Counted from the first letter of the stretch, positions 23,458-36,250 are shown. The stretch: 64,000 bases of DNA from Gordionus sp. m RMFG-2023 (GCF_954871325.1 NC_088775.1:74687561-74751560), one strand, 5' to 3'. Made by a program: numbers and translations. The notes: generated by a model from the sequence alone, not told the origin.

Positions 23458-24690
23458 TTATTATTAAATTTAAGTTCGGGTCCCTCCAAAGGCAGATAGG
23501 GCTGAACCAATTTTAAAAAAAAAAAACTAAGACTAACTTGGATCTGAATTTAAAATAATTTGCTTATTAGTTTGTTGAACTTTTAAATTTTAAACATTTT
23601 TACATGAGCATTCCTTAATATATTATTTATCTAATGATAGAATTAATATATACGCTTTTAATAATATTGTTCTTTTTTAATGGCCATAACATTCCTTTTT
23701 TCTAGATTCTGCTGTTATCTATTTAAAAATAGCCATTTCCCCTGTCTCATCCTTGGGCTGCCTTAAAATCTTTATATTCTTTCACTAAATATTTTTATTT
23801 TTTCACTAGCACCCTTTCATTCTTTTCCTGTCTATTCCCCGCTTTTTTTAAACAATTTATCAGTGCGGAAATCGAACCTGATCCCGGAGTAGTGACTCCG
23901 GTTAAATTTTTTCTAAACCCCAATCTAATCTAACCTTGTTTAGAAAATTTCTGCAAACTGGTTTTATTTTTTGAACCCGCGTTCAAAAGAGGTTAGTTCA
24001 ATTTATAGAAAAAAAAATCATATATTTGGATACTTTGAAATGAAATTTAAATTTTAATTATTTGAGTGGCATTTAAGGATTTATAATATTTATCAATTTT
24101 TCGGCTTCCATCTTGTAGAAGTTAGTTAATGGATTTATATATGGGGCTAGTTCTTAAAGTTCATTTTTTCTCTACAAACATCTAAGATAAAGGAACTTCT
24201 AGAAAATATTATGTTGATATGATTACTTAAAAAATATAAATTGTTATGTATTTTATTAATATATTTAATATTCAATAAAATAAAACTAATAAAAATTTTA
24301 AACCCAAAATTTCATCAAATAATTTTTCAAAAATTACAAAGTAGATTTTCTAATCATAGTAGGGTACATTTCTGGTATCAGATTTTGAAATTAAAAAAAA
24401 AACGCCTAAAAAAAACACATTGACTGAAAAAACCATAGACGCTAACATATATATATACTATACTGTCAAAAAAGGCATCAATGTTTCAAGCTTGGAACTT
24501 GACCACTATTCATTACATATATTTACTTTGTAAAACAGACATCTATGATATTTGTGTAAATTCTCTAATTTAACTATATTGTCTGATTTTTTTTCAAAAT
24601 ATTAAAATTTTGTGCAAACTTAAATAGAACCCACCATTTTTTTTGTCTTGAATCTAATTTCTTTCACTCTTTCATTCATCCTTCATCCTC
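23458..24690. other. AT-rich 3' flank of the neuropeptide gene
   Basis: No further exon recognised. A GC-rich patch at about 23862-23900 includes a word like a tRNA B-box on the minus strand, but no tRNA fold forms. Confidence 0.4.
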
Positions 24691-24699
24691 CCATCTCTT

Positions 24700-25014
24700 C
24701 TTCCCCTCCCCTCCCCTCCCCTCCCCTCTCCCTCCCTCCCTCCCTCCCTCCCTCTCTCCTTTTTTCCTTTCCTTTCCTTTCCTTTCCTTTCCTTTCCTTT
24801 CCTTTCCTTTCCTTTCCTTTCCTTTCCTTTCCTTTCCTTTCCTTTCCTTTCCTTTCCTTTCCTTTCCTTTCCTTTCCTTTCCTTTCCTTTCCTTTCCTTT
24901 CCTTTCCTTTCCTTTCCTTTCCTTTCCTTTCCTTTCCTTTCCTTTCCTTTCCTTTCCTTTCCTTTCCTTTCCTTTCCTTTCCTTTCCTTTCCTTTCCTTT
25001 CCTTTCCTTTCCTT
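24700..25014. repeat. Compound pyrimidine microsatellite, mainly (CCTTT)n
   Basis: The tract runs through CCCCT units (about 24702-24727), CCCT units (about 24728-24752) and then some 50 nearly perfect CCTTT units to 25014. It is strand-asymmetric (all pyrimidine on the plus strand), so it can form triplex (H-DNA) structures. The long open frame across it is an artefact of the repeat. Confidence 0.95.
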
Positions 25015-26440
25015 ATTGTCTTCGCTTATTTAGTTTGGCATTTCTATTAATCATTTAAATAACTTTATATCATCATACAAAATTTTTATTTCATTCATTT
25101 ATTTATTTGCATTGTGATCTACGACCTGTTCAAGAAGAACTACATAAATTATGCAAGGCTCTTCGCATAATCCACCAGGTTTTTTTAACAAAACCTTGTC
25201 AATTAAAATTGTATCTGATCGAGATATCATTTTGTAATCTATTTAATTAAGACTTTTACACTTTTAATTTGAAGGGGCTATTTCGGACTTTTTTTAAACT
25301 ATATGAGTGGGAACCCTCAACATTAGGCTATAATTTCATTATGCTAATTAATTTTTGTCTCAAATTTTTCTTTGAATGAATTTAACGAGAATCATCTTTT
25401 GTCCGGATTTGCCCCAAGCCCTGTGTATTCCCGGATACAACTGGGATATTTACGATTAGCTTTATTTTTATAGAAAATGATTTTAAAATCAACAAATTAT
25501 ATAACTAAACTTTATTAATGAATTTAATAATCCTCGAGGCCCATCATTGACCTAATGTTTGATATGGTTTTAATAGATACTTTATCCTCGCATATTTTTT
25601 GTTTAAATCTTAATTAGCATTTAACAATACATTTTATGATTATTTTTCCTTAAAATTTTATATAATTTTAAAAAAATTATAAAAAATATATGAATGATAA
25701 ACATTTATAGTGTCCTGCAATTATCCCGTCCGGCATATCCCCCGATGTAGTATCTACATAAATGCGATCAGTAATAAATAAATCCTTTTTTAAAATCTTT
25801 TTTATTTTATATTTGTTCAAAGATCACAGTATCAATTTTAATGTGTAGAACTTAAATAAATTAATTTTAACAAAAAAAAATCTAACAAACCTTTTTTTAC
25901 TTTTAGTAATTAAAAGAGGTTTTTTTTCCATAAAATTTTTCCAAAGTGTCCGAAGCTGAATCTTTTTTCAAGAATTGGTTTTTTTATATAAACATATTTT
26001 CTTTATAAATTTTTAGTCATCAAATATCGGAATTTTAAAAAATATTAATTTAAAAAATTTTTTAACTTTATCTTAAAAGATTTTTCATGCATGAAAATTA
26101 CAAACTATTTTGTCATCTTTAGGTTCAAGAATTTCTCTTCTTCAAAAAAAATCTTCAAAATTTTGAATTTTTTTTTCAAACTCTACAAAAAATAGAGTTT
26201 TACTTATTTATGAATAAAACAAAAATATTCGTTATCTTTATTTCAATTTTTTCGCAATGATATAAAATTGTTTAAAAGCAAATAAGTAAGAATTTAATTT
26301 TCTTAATACAGAGCCCCATACCATACCTATATTTATTAGTTATAATTATTTGTTCTTGCAAAATATTGCATTTATCATTTTTAAAAAAATTTAAATTTTA
26401 AAATAGCAATTTTTGAAAAACGTAGTTTCCAAAAGTGAAT
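25015..26440. other. Non-coding AT-rich stretch
   Basis: Nothing that I can support. A few GC-richer words near 25400-25450 and 25725-25750 may be worn element ends. Confidence 0.4.
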
Positions 26441-26815
26441 AAACATGTCATAGTTGTATCTAGGATTTTGTTTTTTTTGGGGGGGGGGGGCACTATTAGA
26501 TGGTTTCCCCCAATAAATTTTACTATATTAAATTTTTATAAAATTTTTGGTTTTTACTTTTTTTTTTTATTAAAATGCTATTTTCTAAAAAATTTCGATT
26601 ATAGCCGTTTAAAAAATTATTAACTTTTAATAATTTTTCTCAAATTCTATATAGTGATATATCGTAAATTTTTAGGGAAAGGCGGAGAGAGGTTTAAGGA
26701 ATAAATTTTTATTACCTTAAAATAATATTTACGAGAACAAGCAATTTGTGGGAAGGGTGAATTTTCTCTCCCCCTCCCCTCCCCTCCCCTCCCCTCTTGG
26801 ATATGCGCCTGAAAC
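26441..26815. mobile_element. MITE-like element, GTATCTAGGATTTT end with G-run
   Basis: The left side 'gtatctaggattttg' plus a G-run and 'gcactatta' matches 3286-3530 and 31252-31740. The right side, CCCCT repeats followed by 'cttggatatgcgcctg', is the inverted counterpart (CAGGCGCATATCCAAG). The internal 'tataataatgct'-like and 'aattatagccgtt' words are also shared with the copy at 31252. No target duplication was fixed. Confidence 0.55.
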
Positions 26816-27924
26816 ATTTAGAGGTTAATCATGGGTATATTAACTCACATTTACATTATTTTATTTTATAATATAGTGTTTGCTCTAATATAAATTATAA
26901 CTTTAAATATTTATATACAAATTTCTGAGTTTTTAATAGTATGTTAAATTATAATTAATAGGTAATTAAAAAATATTACAAAATTTTGATTATTCAAACG
27001 AATTTTTTTAAAGAAGCAGAAACCTGCAAGCACTTACCAAAGCCAGGACTTGTAAAAATATTATTTTAAAAAAAGGAAAAATAAAATATAACACAGGGTC
27101 TCAAATATATTAATTTTTTTATTAATTAACTAACAATTGAATCACAACTGAAACATTTATTCTCTTCTCATATTTTAAATTTTAGACCTCACTCTGAAAC
27201 CATTTATAAAAAATAAAACCAAAATCATCTCTAATAAACAAATTTTAAAGGTATAGGCAAAAAAATGAATAAAAATAGGGAATAGTCTTGGGAATTTCTT
27301 TTTTTAAAATGGGACTTGAAAATGGTACAGCTGTTACCCAATAAAAAAAATCTTTAAAAAAGATTAGCATTTTGTTGTATATATTTTATATAGTATGATT
27401 TATTTAATTAACAACAAAAAAAGTTAGTATACCAATTTAAAAAGATATATATTAGCTTTGTTATATAAATGTTTATTTTACAACTCTGCTGCTATATACG
27501 ATATACATAATTATTTTTCTTGTTATATTATATTTGTTCACATAATTATATATTATAATTATTCTCATTTTACTTATAATTTAACCAAAATAAAATACTA
27601 CTAATATTCTTAATTCTGAGTTAAAATCCCTACATATTTAAAAAAAATTTGATTTTCCGAAATAACATAAATATTACCAAATTATTAGTTATAAATATTA
27701 TTTTTAAATATTAATTAAAAATAATTTCGCTTAATTTATCATAAAAAAATTTAAAAAATTAATGTTTGAAAACTGAAATGGTATAATTTCCTTCATATTG
27801 ACATTATAAAATAATGATTTTATTTTTATAGATTAATATAGAAATAAATCCATTTTTGAATAATTTTTTTTTAAAAATAACAGTCCTTCCTTGAGATTAG
27901 TTCATTCAATTTATTTTAATTCAG
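26816..27924. other. Non-coding AT-rich stretch
   Basis: No gene, repeat end or exon recognised. Confidence 0.4.
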
Positions 27925-28225
27925 CAAAACTTTTATTGCAAATGTCATTTATCACGAAAGTATTTTAGAGCGAACAGCGAAGGTTATATCGCCAAACCAA
28001 TTACGCTAATTTTTTCCACCAAATATGTATAGCGGAGAATATAACGAACCCATTCTGGTGAATTTATTTCCCCGAACCCTTAACCGCGAATACTTTATTG
28101 CGAATACATTTTAAAGAAACTTTTATCGCGAGCCTTTTATGGCGATTTTTTTACCGCGAATGTATTTGCGTGTTGTCACTATCGCCAGCACATTACCCCG
28201 AAACTATAAATATATTGCGAATGTA
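27925..28225. repeat. Second cluster of CGCGAA motifs
   Basis: Words such as TTATCGCGAG, TACCGCGAAT and ATTGCGAATAC recur at intervals of about 20-60 bp through 28225. They match the cluster at 15141-15420 in sequence and spacing style. In a genome this poor in G+C, repeated CGCGAA is conspicuous and points to shared descent from one element or satellite family. Confidence 0.45.
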
Positions 28226-28655
28226 TTTATTAAAGAGAAACACAACATATTATAATAATTTACTTACCTAAGTTCTTTAAATCATAAATGCAAAGAATTA
28301 TAAGGATATTTTGTGACTTTTAATCTAAGTAAACATGCAATATATCTGATGTTATAAAAGAAATTAGCAATTTCTTTCAGTTCTCACTCATGGTTTTAAG
28401 TACAGAGGGCGAATTTGGGATCAGTTTTAATACCAATACCCCACATACATTTTAAAATTCGCTTTAATGCACTCAAAAGCAAATTTTAACAAATATTTTG
28501 AATATTTTTCAGTACTTAATTAAGATTAAAAATGATGAAAACTCTTTACTGCTTTTCTCAAATTATTTTAAAAATTCATACACTTTTTTCGAGTTATTCT
28601 TTTAAAAGATTTTTCGTGTAAATAATAAAAGGAATTCTCATTTTTTTTAAAAATC

Positions 28656-28841
28656 TTATATTTCTCTAAAAAAAATTGTTATTTTATCTGAATCCCTAAG
28701 TGTTTCTGAAGAAAGAGATAAATAAGAAATTAGTAAATAAATCATTTGATTTTCCAATTTATATTTTCCCTCAAATATCAACATCAATCCGTTAACCCAA
28801 GCAGAACAAAAAAGGATCAATAAATACATAAATATCAACAT
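28656..28841 (-). CDS. Possible small secreted peptide or signal-peptide exon
   Basis: The frame opens MLIFMYLLILFCSAWVNG, a convincing signal-peptide shape with a small-residue end, then LMLIFEGKYKLENQMIYLLI and a C-terminal part with SSETLRDSDK. The 61-codon length alone means little in AT-rich DNA; the signal-like start is the only argument. A GT donor-like word follows the TGG codon of SAW, so it could also be a first exon. No family recognised. Confidence 0.25.
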   Translation of the reverse strand: MLIFMYLLILFCSAWVNGLMLIFEGKYKLENQMIYLLISYLSLSSETLRDSDKITIFFREI

Positions 28842-29031
28842 CTTCCTTTATTTCTATACTTACACAAACCGCTATTATCTGCCATTAACCTATAAGTTTT
28901 TGGGAAAAACTTGGCAGTAAAATTTGACATTTTACAAGCCAGAGATTTTTTATGTACGTCAAAAATTCAAATAGTATGATGATGGTTCTTTTTGGAACAA
29001 AATTATGAAATTGTATTATTAATGTTTTCAT

Positions 29032-29435
29032 TAGTGATCTGCATCGGACCTAATTTTTCAAGCCCGGCCCGGCCCAAATTTTTTTTAAAAAAGTTTTGCC
29101 CGGCCCGAACCCGAAATTATTTTTGAAAAAATTTACCGGCCCGGCCCAGCCTTATAAATATAGAAATTAATTTTTATAAATAATTCAAAATAAACGATAT
29201 ATGTTATATGGCGTCTAGTTTCTATAAATAAAATCAAATATTTTTATTTTACATAAAAAATTCAACATAAAATTGATAAATTTAGATATATTTATTTAAG
29301 GCCCGACCCGGCCCGGGTTGAATTTTTTAAAAAATATTAGGCCCAACCCAGCCCGAGCCCGATTTTTTTAAAAAAATAGGCCCGAACCCCTTTCGAGCCG
29401 GGCCGGGTACGGGCCGCTACTTTTGCAGATCTGTA
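29032..29435. mobile_element. hAT MITE of the TAGTGATCTGCA family
   Basis: The ends TAGTGATCTGCA and TGCAGATCTGTA match the termini of the transposon at 37169-39843. The flanks are a perfect 8-bp duplication, gttttcat, at 29024-29031 and 29436-29443. Both ends carry GC-rich subterminal words (AAGCCCGGCCCGGCCC; CCGGGCCGGG). The middle keeps 'atggcgtctagtttc', homologous to 'agctagacgccata' near the 5' end of the autonomous copy, so it is an internal-deletion derivative. Confidence 0.9.
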
Positions 29436-29779
29436 GTTTTCATATTTATAATGTTTTAAATATTATAATAGAAATTTTTAATAAATAAAAATTTTAATAA
29501 AAAAAAATTAATATTTGGTTTAGTATTTTGTTTTGAATGATTTCATTTATAATGCCAGTTCAATTTTAATAACTTTTTTAGAAAAAAAACTAGACACTTT
29601 TGCTCATTTGTAAGCACTTTTACTCATTTTTCTTCTAATAAAATAATACATATCAGGATTTTCTTGGAAATGAATATACAAATAAGATGACCAGATATAA
29701 ATATATTAAAAAGAACATCTGTTAACAAGAACAAAAATTAAATTAAAATATTAAATAGAAAATGTCAAATGTAAATTTT

Positions 29780-30352
29780 TTTTAAAAAGAGAAATCGGGT
29801 CGGGCACCGGGCTGGGCATGGAAAGTCTTGCATAAATTTTATTAAGGCCGGGTAATTAGATAAAACAAAAATTCGAGCTTGGCCTGACTCGACAATTTAT
29901 ATATATATCAGGCAGAGTATCTCAAATCTCTGAGTTTTCTTAAATTTATAAATGGCCAGTACGGGAATTAAAATTTTGATTTTAAACTGAAACTAATATT
30001 TTAATTTACTATTTGAAAATAAATTATATTATGTTAATTTTTTTTGTATTTTAAGAGCTTTCTAACTAAAATAATCAATAAATCATATAGTATAAAATTA
30101 AACAAGTTATTTAATGAATAACCATAGAGGAGAGATATAAACGCCTTAATTGGCATTGGGGAAAAGTTAGATACAGATATTAAAAATGTGCAGGGAAAAT
30201 TCGTACAAAAAAAATTCGGGTTGTAGCGCACCTTTAATAAAATTTTAACGGGCCGTGCCGGAACTAATTTTTTGTAAATTTTATTTTTTAATGGCCTAGG
30301 GTGGGCCACTGGTGCAAAAATTTTTGCCGGGCGAGGTTTTGCGGACCTCTAA
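29780..30352. mobile_element. GC-rich hAT-like fragment
   Basis: GC-rich words 'gggtcgggcaccgggctggg' near 29789 and 'gccgggcgaggttttgcgg' near 30329, ending GACCTCTA, resemble the subterminal blocks of the TAGAGATCTGCA family. The end reversed reads TAGAGGTCCGC. I could not find a matching left terminus or duplication, so the element is truncated or misbounded. The minus-strand frame at 30034-30309 is not credible as a gene. Confidence 0.4.
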
Positions 30353-31251
30353 TTTCTATATCCGAAAACCGGGCAAAACTGGTTTAATGTTTATTTTTTA
30401 TACATGTTTAAACATTTTTAAACTGAGGAAATTTATACCGTAGTAGACCTGTAAATTTTTTTAACATAAGAGTTCCTAAGTCCTCGGTAGCTCACGAGGA
30501 AAGCATAGGCAGGGTAGCTTAATTTTACTAATTTTAAAAGAAAATTAAAAATTTTAAAATTGAATCGATTAATCAAACTATTTTTTTAATTATTAGTTAA
30601 TTTATATGGTCTAAAAATAAATGTTTCAAAATGAAAATACTCACGATCGCAATAAAATAAATTATAGACCTTTTTGACACGAATTAAATATTTTCTTCCT
30701 CTAAGAAGATTGGCATAATTTTTTAAATAAATGATCCATCATATGTGTAAATTTACTAAGAAATAATTCATTTTTTAAAAAATTATCTCCATTCAAAATG
30801 AATAGTATTTTAAAATTCAGCGGCGTCGCCTGGGTTGGGGCAAAAGGCATGCTCGGAGAGTCTAAATTAAATGTTTATCAAGCTAAATATTTGTAAAAAT
30901 CAACAGCCAGGTCTTTGCCTGGCAGGGAGCGAACCAACTGGCAGGGTTTTCCCGTGGACCGCGGTTTCGGATCGATCTTTTTTCATTAATATTTAAATTT
31001 GCTTTACTATTCAATTCATATAATTTTTTACCAAATATTTATGTATATTTTTTTTATAATACTTTTCTAGAGTATAGTGGAGATTTAGTTTTTGTGATTG
31101 TTTATCATTTCTAGTTTATTTTTATCTTCCAGACTGAAAAGTTTATCAATAAATTTACTTTTGGACTCGGAAATATTTTCGGCCTGTGCAAATCTTTATT
31201 TTATTTATTAAAATTTAAAAACTTATTTTTTATCATCTAGTAACACCCATG
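30353..31251. other. Non-coding stretch
   Basis: No exon recognised. A GC-rich patch at about 30907-30975 ('gcctggcagggagcg' ... 'ccgcggtttcgg') stands out from its flanks. It does not fold as a tRNA, and I cannot assign it. Confidence 0.4.
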
Positions 31252-31740
31252 GGCGTATCCAGAATTTTCGTAGGGCGGGGGGAGGGCACACCCTTAGGTG
31301 GAATTTTCCGCCATAAATTTTAGTTGTGGTCTTTAGTAGTGGTGTTAAACAGTTCGATTTGAGCCGATTTTTAAAAATTTACGGCTAAAATAATGAGTTA
31401 GCAGTTTTTAAAAAATCGCGAAAATCGAGCTGTTTAACAACACTAGTTTTTAAGTTCACTTATTGTAGACCTTTTGCTATATTATATTTTTCTACAAATA
31501 ATCTTGGTTTTCCTCTTTTTTTATAATAATGCTTTTTTCTAAAATTTTCAATTATAGTCGTTATTAAAAATGATTATTTTTTTGAAATTATTGTTTATAT
31601 TTAGATAAATTAAGGGGAGGAAGGGGGGTGGGGTGTTATTAGTTTAAAATAATATTTATAAAAATAGGCAAATTTCCTAATTGGAAATTTCCCATTTCCC
31701 ACTTTCTATCTCTTGGTTACACTTCTGGCAATGCCACTGA
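31252..31740. mobile_element. MITE-like element, GGGCGTATCCAGAATTTT end
   Basis: The left end 'catgggcgtatccagaattt' plus G-run and the internal 'ataataatgctttt' and 'caattatagtcgtt' words match the elements at 26441 and 3286. The right side has 'tcttggttacacttctgg', a degenerate inverted end. It is interrupted by a second MITE at 31337-31445. Confidence 0.5.
31337..31445. mobile_element. Nested short MITE of the TAGTGTTGTTAAAC family
   Basis: It starts TAGTGGTGTTAAACAG and ends CTGTTTAACAACACTA, with internal 'gagccgatttttaaa'. The flanks gtctttag and gtttttaa match at 6 of 8 positions. It interrupts the 31252-31740 element, so it is the younger of the two. At 109 bp it is about half the length of its relatives at 51198, 59585 and 63184. 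Confidence 0.6.
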
Positions 31741-34700
31741 TAAAAATATGTCTACTTTATTCCCTGTTATGTTATATATTAATCATTATAGTAATATTTT
31801 TTAATTTGCATATTAGTGTATTTTTCTTTAATAATAATAAAAATGGGATTTATTTTTAACACTTTTTAAAATCAATAATTTTTTTAAATAAATTTGCAAA
31901 AATAAATTTATTCAAATATATTTGCAAAAATAAATTTATTCTAAATCTCTTAGCATTTAATTCTTCCCATTTTAAAGTTCACTCCAATTCTTATAAAACA
32001 AATTTTTTTTTGGTGATACTTAGAAAATAATATTTATGTTTTAAATATATATAAATGGTTGTATAATATCAGTGTAACCCAGGGGTTTTCTAGCAGCATA
32101 AAAAATTTTATCCCCCCCCCCCCTTCCAACCCTTTCCTACCAAATCCAAATTGCCAAAAAAAGAAATCCAAAACTACTCTACCCTCTTCCTATTTCATTC
32201 GAATTACAATGGTGTGGTCATATACATGCTCTCTCCAATTTCAATCACAATCTTACGTCACCCCCCCCCCCCCCCCACCACGGCCTCTCTAAGGGGAAGT
32301 CTCTTATTATATTTTTAAAATTTTTATTAAGTTTAAATGAGGCATGGTTGGTTATCAGCACACCTAAATATAATTTGAGAATGTCAAGTAAATTTTTTGG
32401 AACTCATTTTAGCAAGCCTAAGGGGGAATTTAAGTAAACACGATGCGGCGCGATTTAGACGATGAATCGAATTTATAAAATCTTTTAATGACCCCATTTT
32501 TTCCTTATAAATATTATAATATAATATCTTTAATTTCAAGATTATTTTCATATATTCTAGCTAAAAGCTAGCGACGCAGCTGACTAAAATTAAAAGTTTA
32601 TCAATCGTTTCTACTCTAAATTTTTTTTTTTACCTATCGACCATAATTTTGTAAATAATTAAGAAAAAAATATTTTTTTAATAAATTGCAAACATTTTGG
32701 TCAGTTAATAATTTGGTAAAATATATTTAATTACATTTTTAATTGAGTAAAAATTTTAAATTTTCTAAAAGTGCTTAAATCTTGATTTAATATTTGCGTA
32801 TCATTTAGAAGATTTGTAGAACAGGAATGCATAGATATCTTTCTGACCATTACTAACACATGGTTTTGGTGGCTGTTAAAACCGATATAAAAATATAATT
32901 AATATATACATTTTTTTTAAATTTATAACTACATGAAATTCCTAAAAGTAAAACTAAATTGAAAGTAAAAAAAGATAGAAAAAAAAATTAACAGTACCCT
33001 CTTTTTTTCTTACTAGTTTAGAAATTCATATACATTTTTATAAATTCATAGGTTAATTCTGGTTAAAAACTTTTTTAAAAAATTTAAGAAGGTTAATTAT
33101 CTTTTTTGAGTGTCGACTACTTGTATCAAAGTTAAAAGTATCAACTGATACAGTGACTATCAGTTCGCCATCTATGATATAATATGAAAATCGTATTTTA
33201 TTTTAAAGATGAATGCCACCAGTCTCTTGTTTTAAAGTAAAATTTAATAAAATGTACTATGCTCCTACCTTGTTAAAAAAAACCTTGTGAATATTAATTG
33301 GTATATAATATTATATTAAAATTAATTCAAGATATATTACATAAAATTTGGAAAAAATAATATATAAGCTAATTAAATCAAGTTATAAATATAATCTATG
33401 TTAATCTTAATTGACTATCGCTAATAATAATAAAATTTATTTCATTAAAATTAATGTAATATTTTTTTTATTTTATTTTTATAAAAGAAAAATCTTGAAT
33501 TTAAAAAAAAATTGAAATAATGACTGCAATTATTTTTTATGGATTGGATAGTAGTGAATTTTGGCATTTGATTGGAGTTTGTTTTATAATTTTTTAAACA
33601 CTAAATTATTAAGTGTTGATATAATTATAAAAAAATCTCATTAACAAGGATTTAACGTATATCTTTTAAAATCCTTCTAGATTATATTTTATTTGAACTC
33701 CCTTATCTTAAAACCCTATATGAACATCTTTTCTTGCAGGTCCAACTCGGGAAATATTTTGTCTAACCTATCTGAAGAAAAAAATAAAAATGTTTATGCT
33801 CTGATCCGAAATTTTTATTTTTAAGAATACGATTTACTTATTTTTTATACAAATGAGGAAAATTAAAGAGCATTGGAAGAGTAGAAAATTTGATTTTTTT
33901 TTACTGGAAAAGAAAATTAAATGTTTTAGGAAAAGAAAATAATTTATATTTTTGTAGAAGTCCTGAAACCCACCCAATGGCATTAATACTAACATAGAAT
34001 GATGATTCATTTATTATAAGTGTACATACAGTGAGGTCAGCTAAAGTCAATGCAATTAGCTTTATCAGATATCATTGAATTCCAAATAAATGTCTTTCAA
34101 TGGCAGACTATAATATATTTACACTTTTTAATGCATTTTAATGAATAAATCGTTAATCTGTGTTTGTATTAATGTCAACGATCCCACCAGAATAAAAATT
34201 TCTTAATAAATGCCAGATCCAAGTAAGATTGGGCAGGTCTATTTAGGGTTTATATCAAATAATAGAAAACTCATTAATTTAACTTCTCCCCTCCAATTTA
34301 ACCATCAATAAAATTATAAACGAATTTCTAAAATCCATTTCTAAATGAAATATTTTATTGAGTTCGGTTTTAGCTTGGAATGGTAAACTATTGATATGAA
34401 GAAATTATATATCCATCCTACATTCTTTTCTATTTTGTATCACTTGATTAACTAGAGAATTGAAGAGGAGGGGATTTGTTAGATAATTGGAATAAGGGGT
34501 CCTTGGACGTCCCCTGCATTTAAAACCATGTTGGGTATCGTAGAAGATCAGGTCATCATGAAATTAGCTCGAGTTTGGTGCCCGAAGATAGGAATTGTTG
34601 GACATTGTGTAGAATTCTGAATATAATTGAATTAAAACTTATATAAATATTTAATATTTTTAAAAGAACAATGATGGATATAACAGGTTATTGGTTTATT

Positions 34701-35870
34701 ATCTGAAGAACATAGACAAGCTTGATAAGCATAGAAGGAATTGATGTTTGAAAAAGACCAGAGAGGCTTCGAATTATTTTATTCTTAATTCAAATTGTTT
34801 TTAAATTATGCATAAACTTTTAAAAATATATATATCTTATTTCCTATAAAAATCTCTATATAATAATATTTACATTCGTTATTTATCTTACAACGTTATC
34901 TACTATATGTTTAATAAATCGTGTAAAAAAATCGTATCTGTTTATAATCAAAAAAATTGTAAAGATTACAAATTTCGGTTTGTGCAATTTGAATATATAT
35001 TCTATAATAAATGTTGTATATCTAAAGATTCCTGTTATCTTTAAGTTGAAAAAATAAAATTGATAATTATTTTAAAAAATATTACAAAAATACTAATCTA
35101 TATTTGATGAAATGGAGCACTGAAAGAAATTCCGTAGTTATCTTAAGTCTTACTATTGCCTTATTTTTAAGATAGAATACGTTTCAAGGATGCTATAAGT
35201 TGTACGAAAAAACCTTTCATAAGCATTTTTGTCTAGTTTTTTAGTAATAAAATTGGACAAATTTTTATAGAATATTGTATTTAAACGATCAACTTTCCGT
35301 AAGCCTAATGTCATCTAGGCCATTTTATAAGAAAGTCGATTATGATTTTTGTTGAGTATAAAAGGTGAATTATCTAGATGCGATTCTCATTAATGATAAT
35401 TTGTTTTATAGTTTTATATTAATAGTAAAATAATGAAACAGCACGCTATGAATTTTCAATTGGGATAGCCAACTGCTTGTTTGGGATGGCTAATATTTAT
35501 TTGAATTAAAACAAAAAGTTAAATAGGTAGAAATAATTTTATTATTTTTATTGAAAATTTGTTAATGCAACTAATTATGAACATTCCATTCAAATATTAT
35601 AATTTAATATGACAATTTTTCTTTTTAAATTTTAACTTAAGTTTGGGTTATATTTTTTCTTAAACCTATTGGCACTAAATATTTTATTTTTGTTCATCTT
35701 TCATTGATTCTATAGTGCGCGATAAAACACCCTTGAATGTAGAGAATGAAGCCCCACAAGAAGCTGTTTATTATCCCAAATAAGCGCTTCTGAATAGCAT
35801 TTGCTATTTGATTATTTAGGCATTTAATTTCATACTAATACTTTCAACATGTGATTTGACCGATTTCCCA
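31741..35870. other. Long AT-rich stretch without a supported gene
   Basis: C-runs near 32112 and 32260 are simple sequence. A 45-codon open run at 34483-34617 (with KTMLGIVEDQVIMKLARVWC) has coding-like composition but no start, splice sites or recognised family. Nothing else is supported. Confidence 0.4.
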
Positions 35871-35884
35871 CTCTAACCGACCAC

Positions 35885-36250
35885 TTTTTAAAAATTTGAA
35901 GGGCCCACATTTATGGCGTTATCCATTGAAAAATCTTTGTTTTTGTTTTATATCGTTCACTACGTGTATAAAAAATATTAATATTGAGATTTAACCAATT
36001 ACCGATTCATAACTTTGAATCGATTTATATAATATTTTTTTAAGAAGTAAATTCTAAAGATACAATTTTAAGGAGTGGTTGTTCAGACAGTAAGTCCTGA
36101 TGCATAGACATTATTACCCTTGCCATAATGCCAAAAATGATGGCCATTAGAATTTTCAATGAATAGCGAGCAATGTGGGCCCTTCAGATTTTTAGTAAGC
36201 TGTAGTTTAAGAGTCACGGTCAAACCACAATTTTTAAATATATTTTGAGA
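35885..36250. repeat. Inverted similarity around GAAGGGCCCACA
   Basis: 'aaaatttgaagggcccacat' (about 35889-35912) recurs in reverse as 'atgtgggcccttcagatttt' (about 36173-36195). In each arm a fuller reading resembles NLKGPH/T..., so a short sequence is present twice in opposite orientation. It may be a small fold-back element or a worn duplicated exon. Confidence 0.4.

Noticed and set aside
23860-23905. tRNA-like B-box on the minus strand
   Set aside because: No T-stem of five pairs, no acceptor stem and no A-box; at most a worn SINE fragment.
24648-25058. A 136-codon plus-strand open frame rich in FLSFPF repeats
   Set aside because: It is simply the translation of the CCTTT microsatellite and its CCCT neighbours.
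30034-30309. A 91-codon minus-strand open frame
   Set aside because: It crosses the GC-rich end of a hAT-like fragment and low-complexity AT sequence. There is no family resemblance.
30895-30990. GC-rich patch considered as a tRNA or SINE head
   Set aside because: No cloverleaf forms on either strand, and no second copy was seen in the window.
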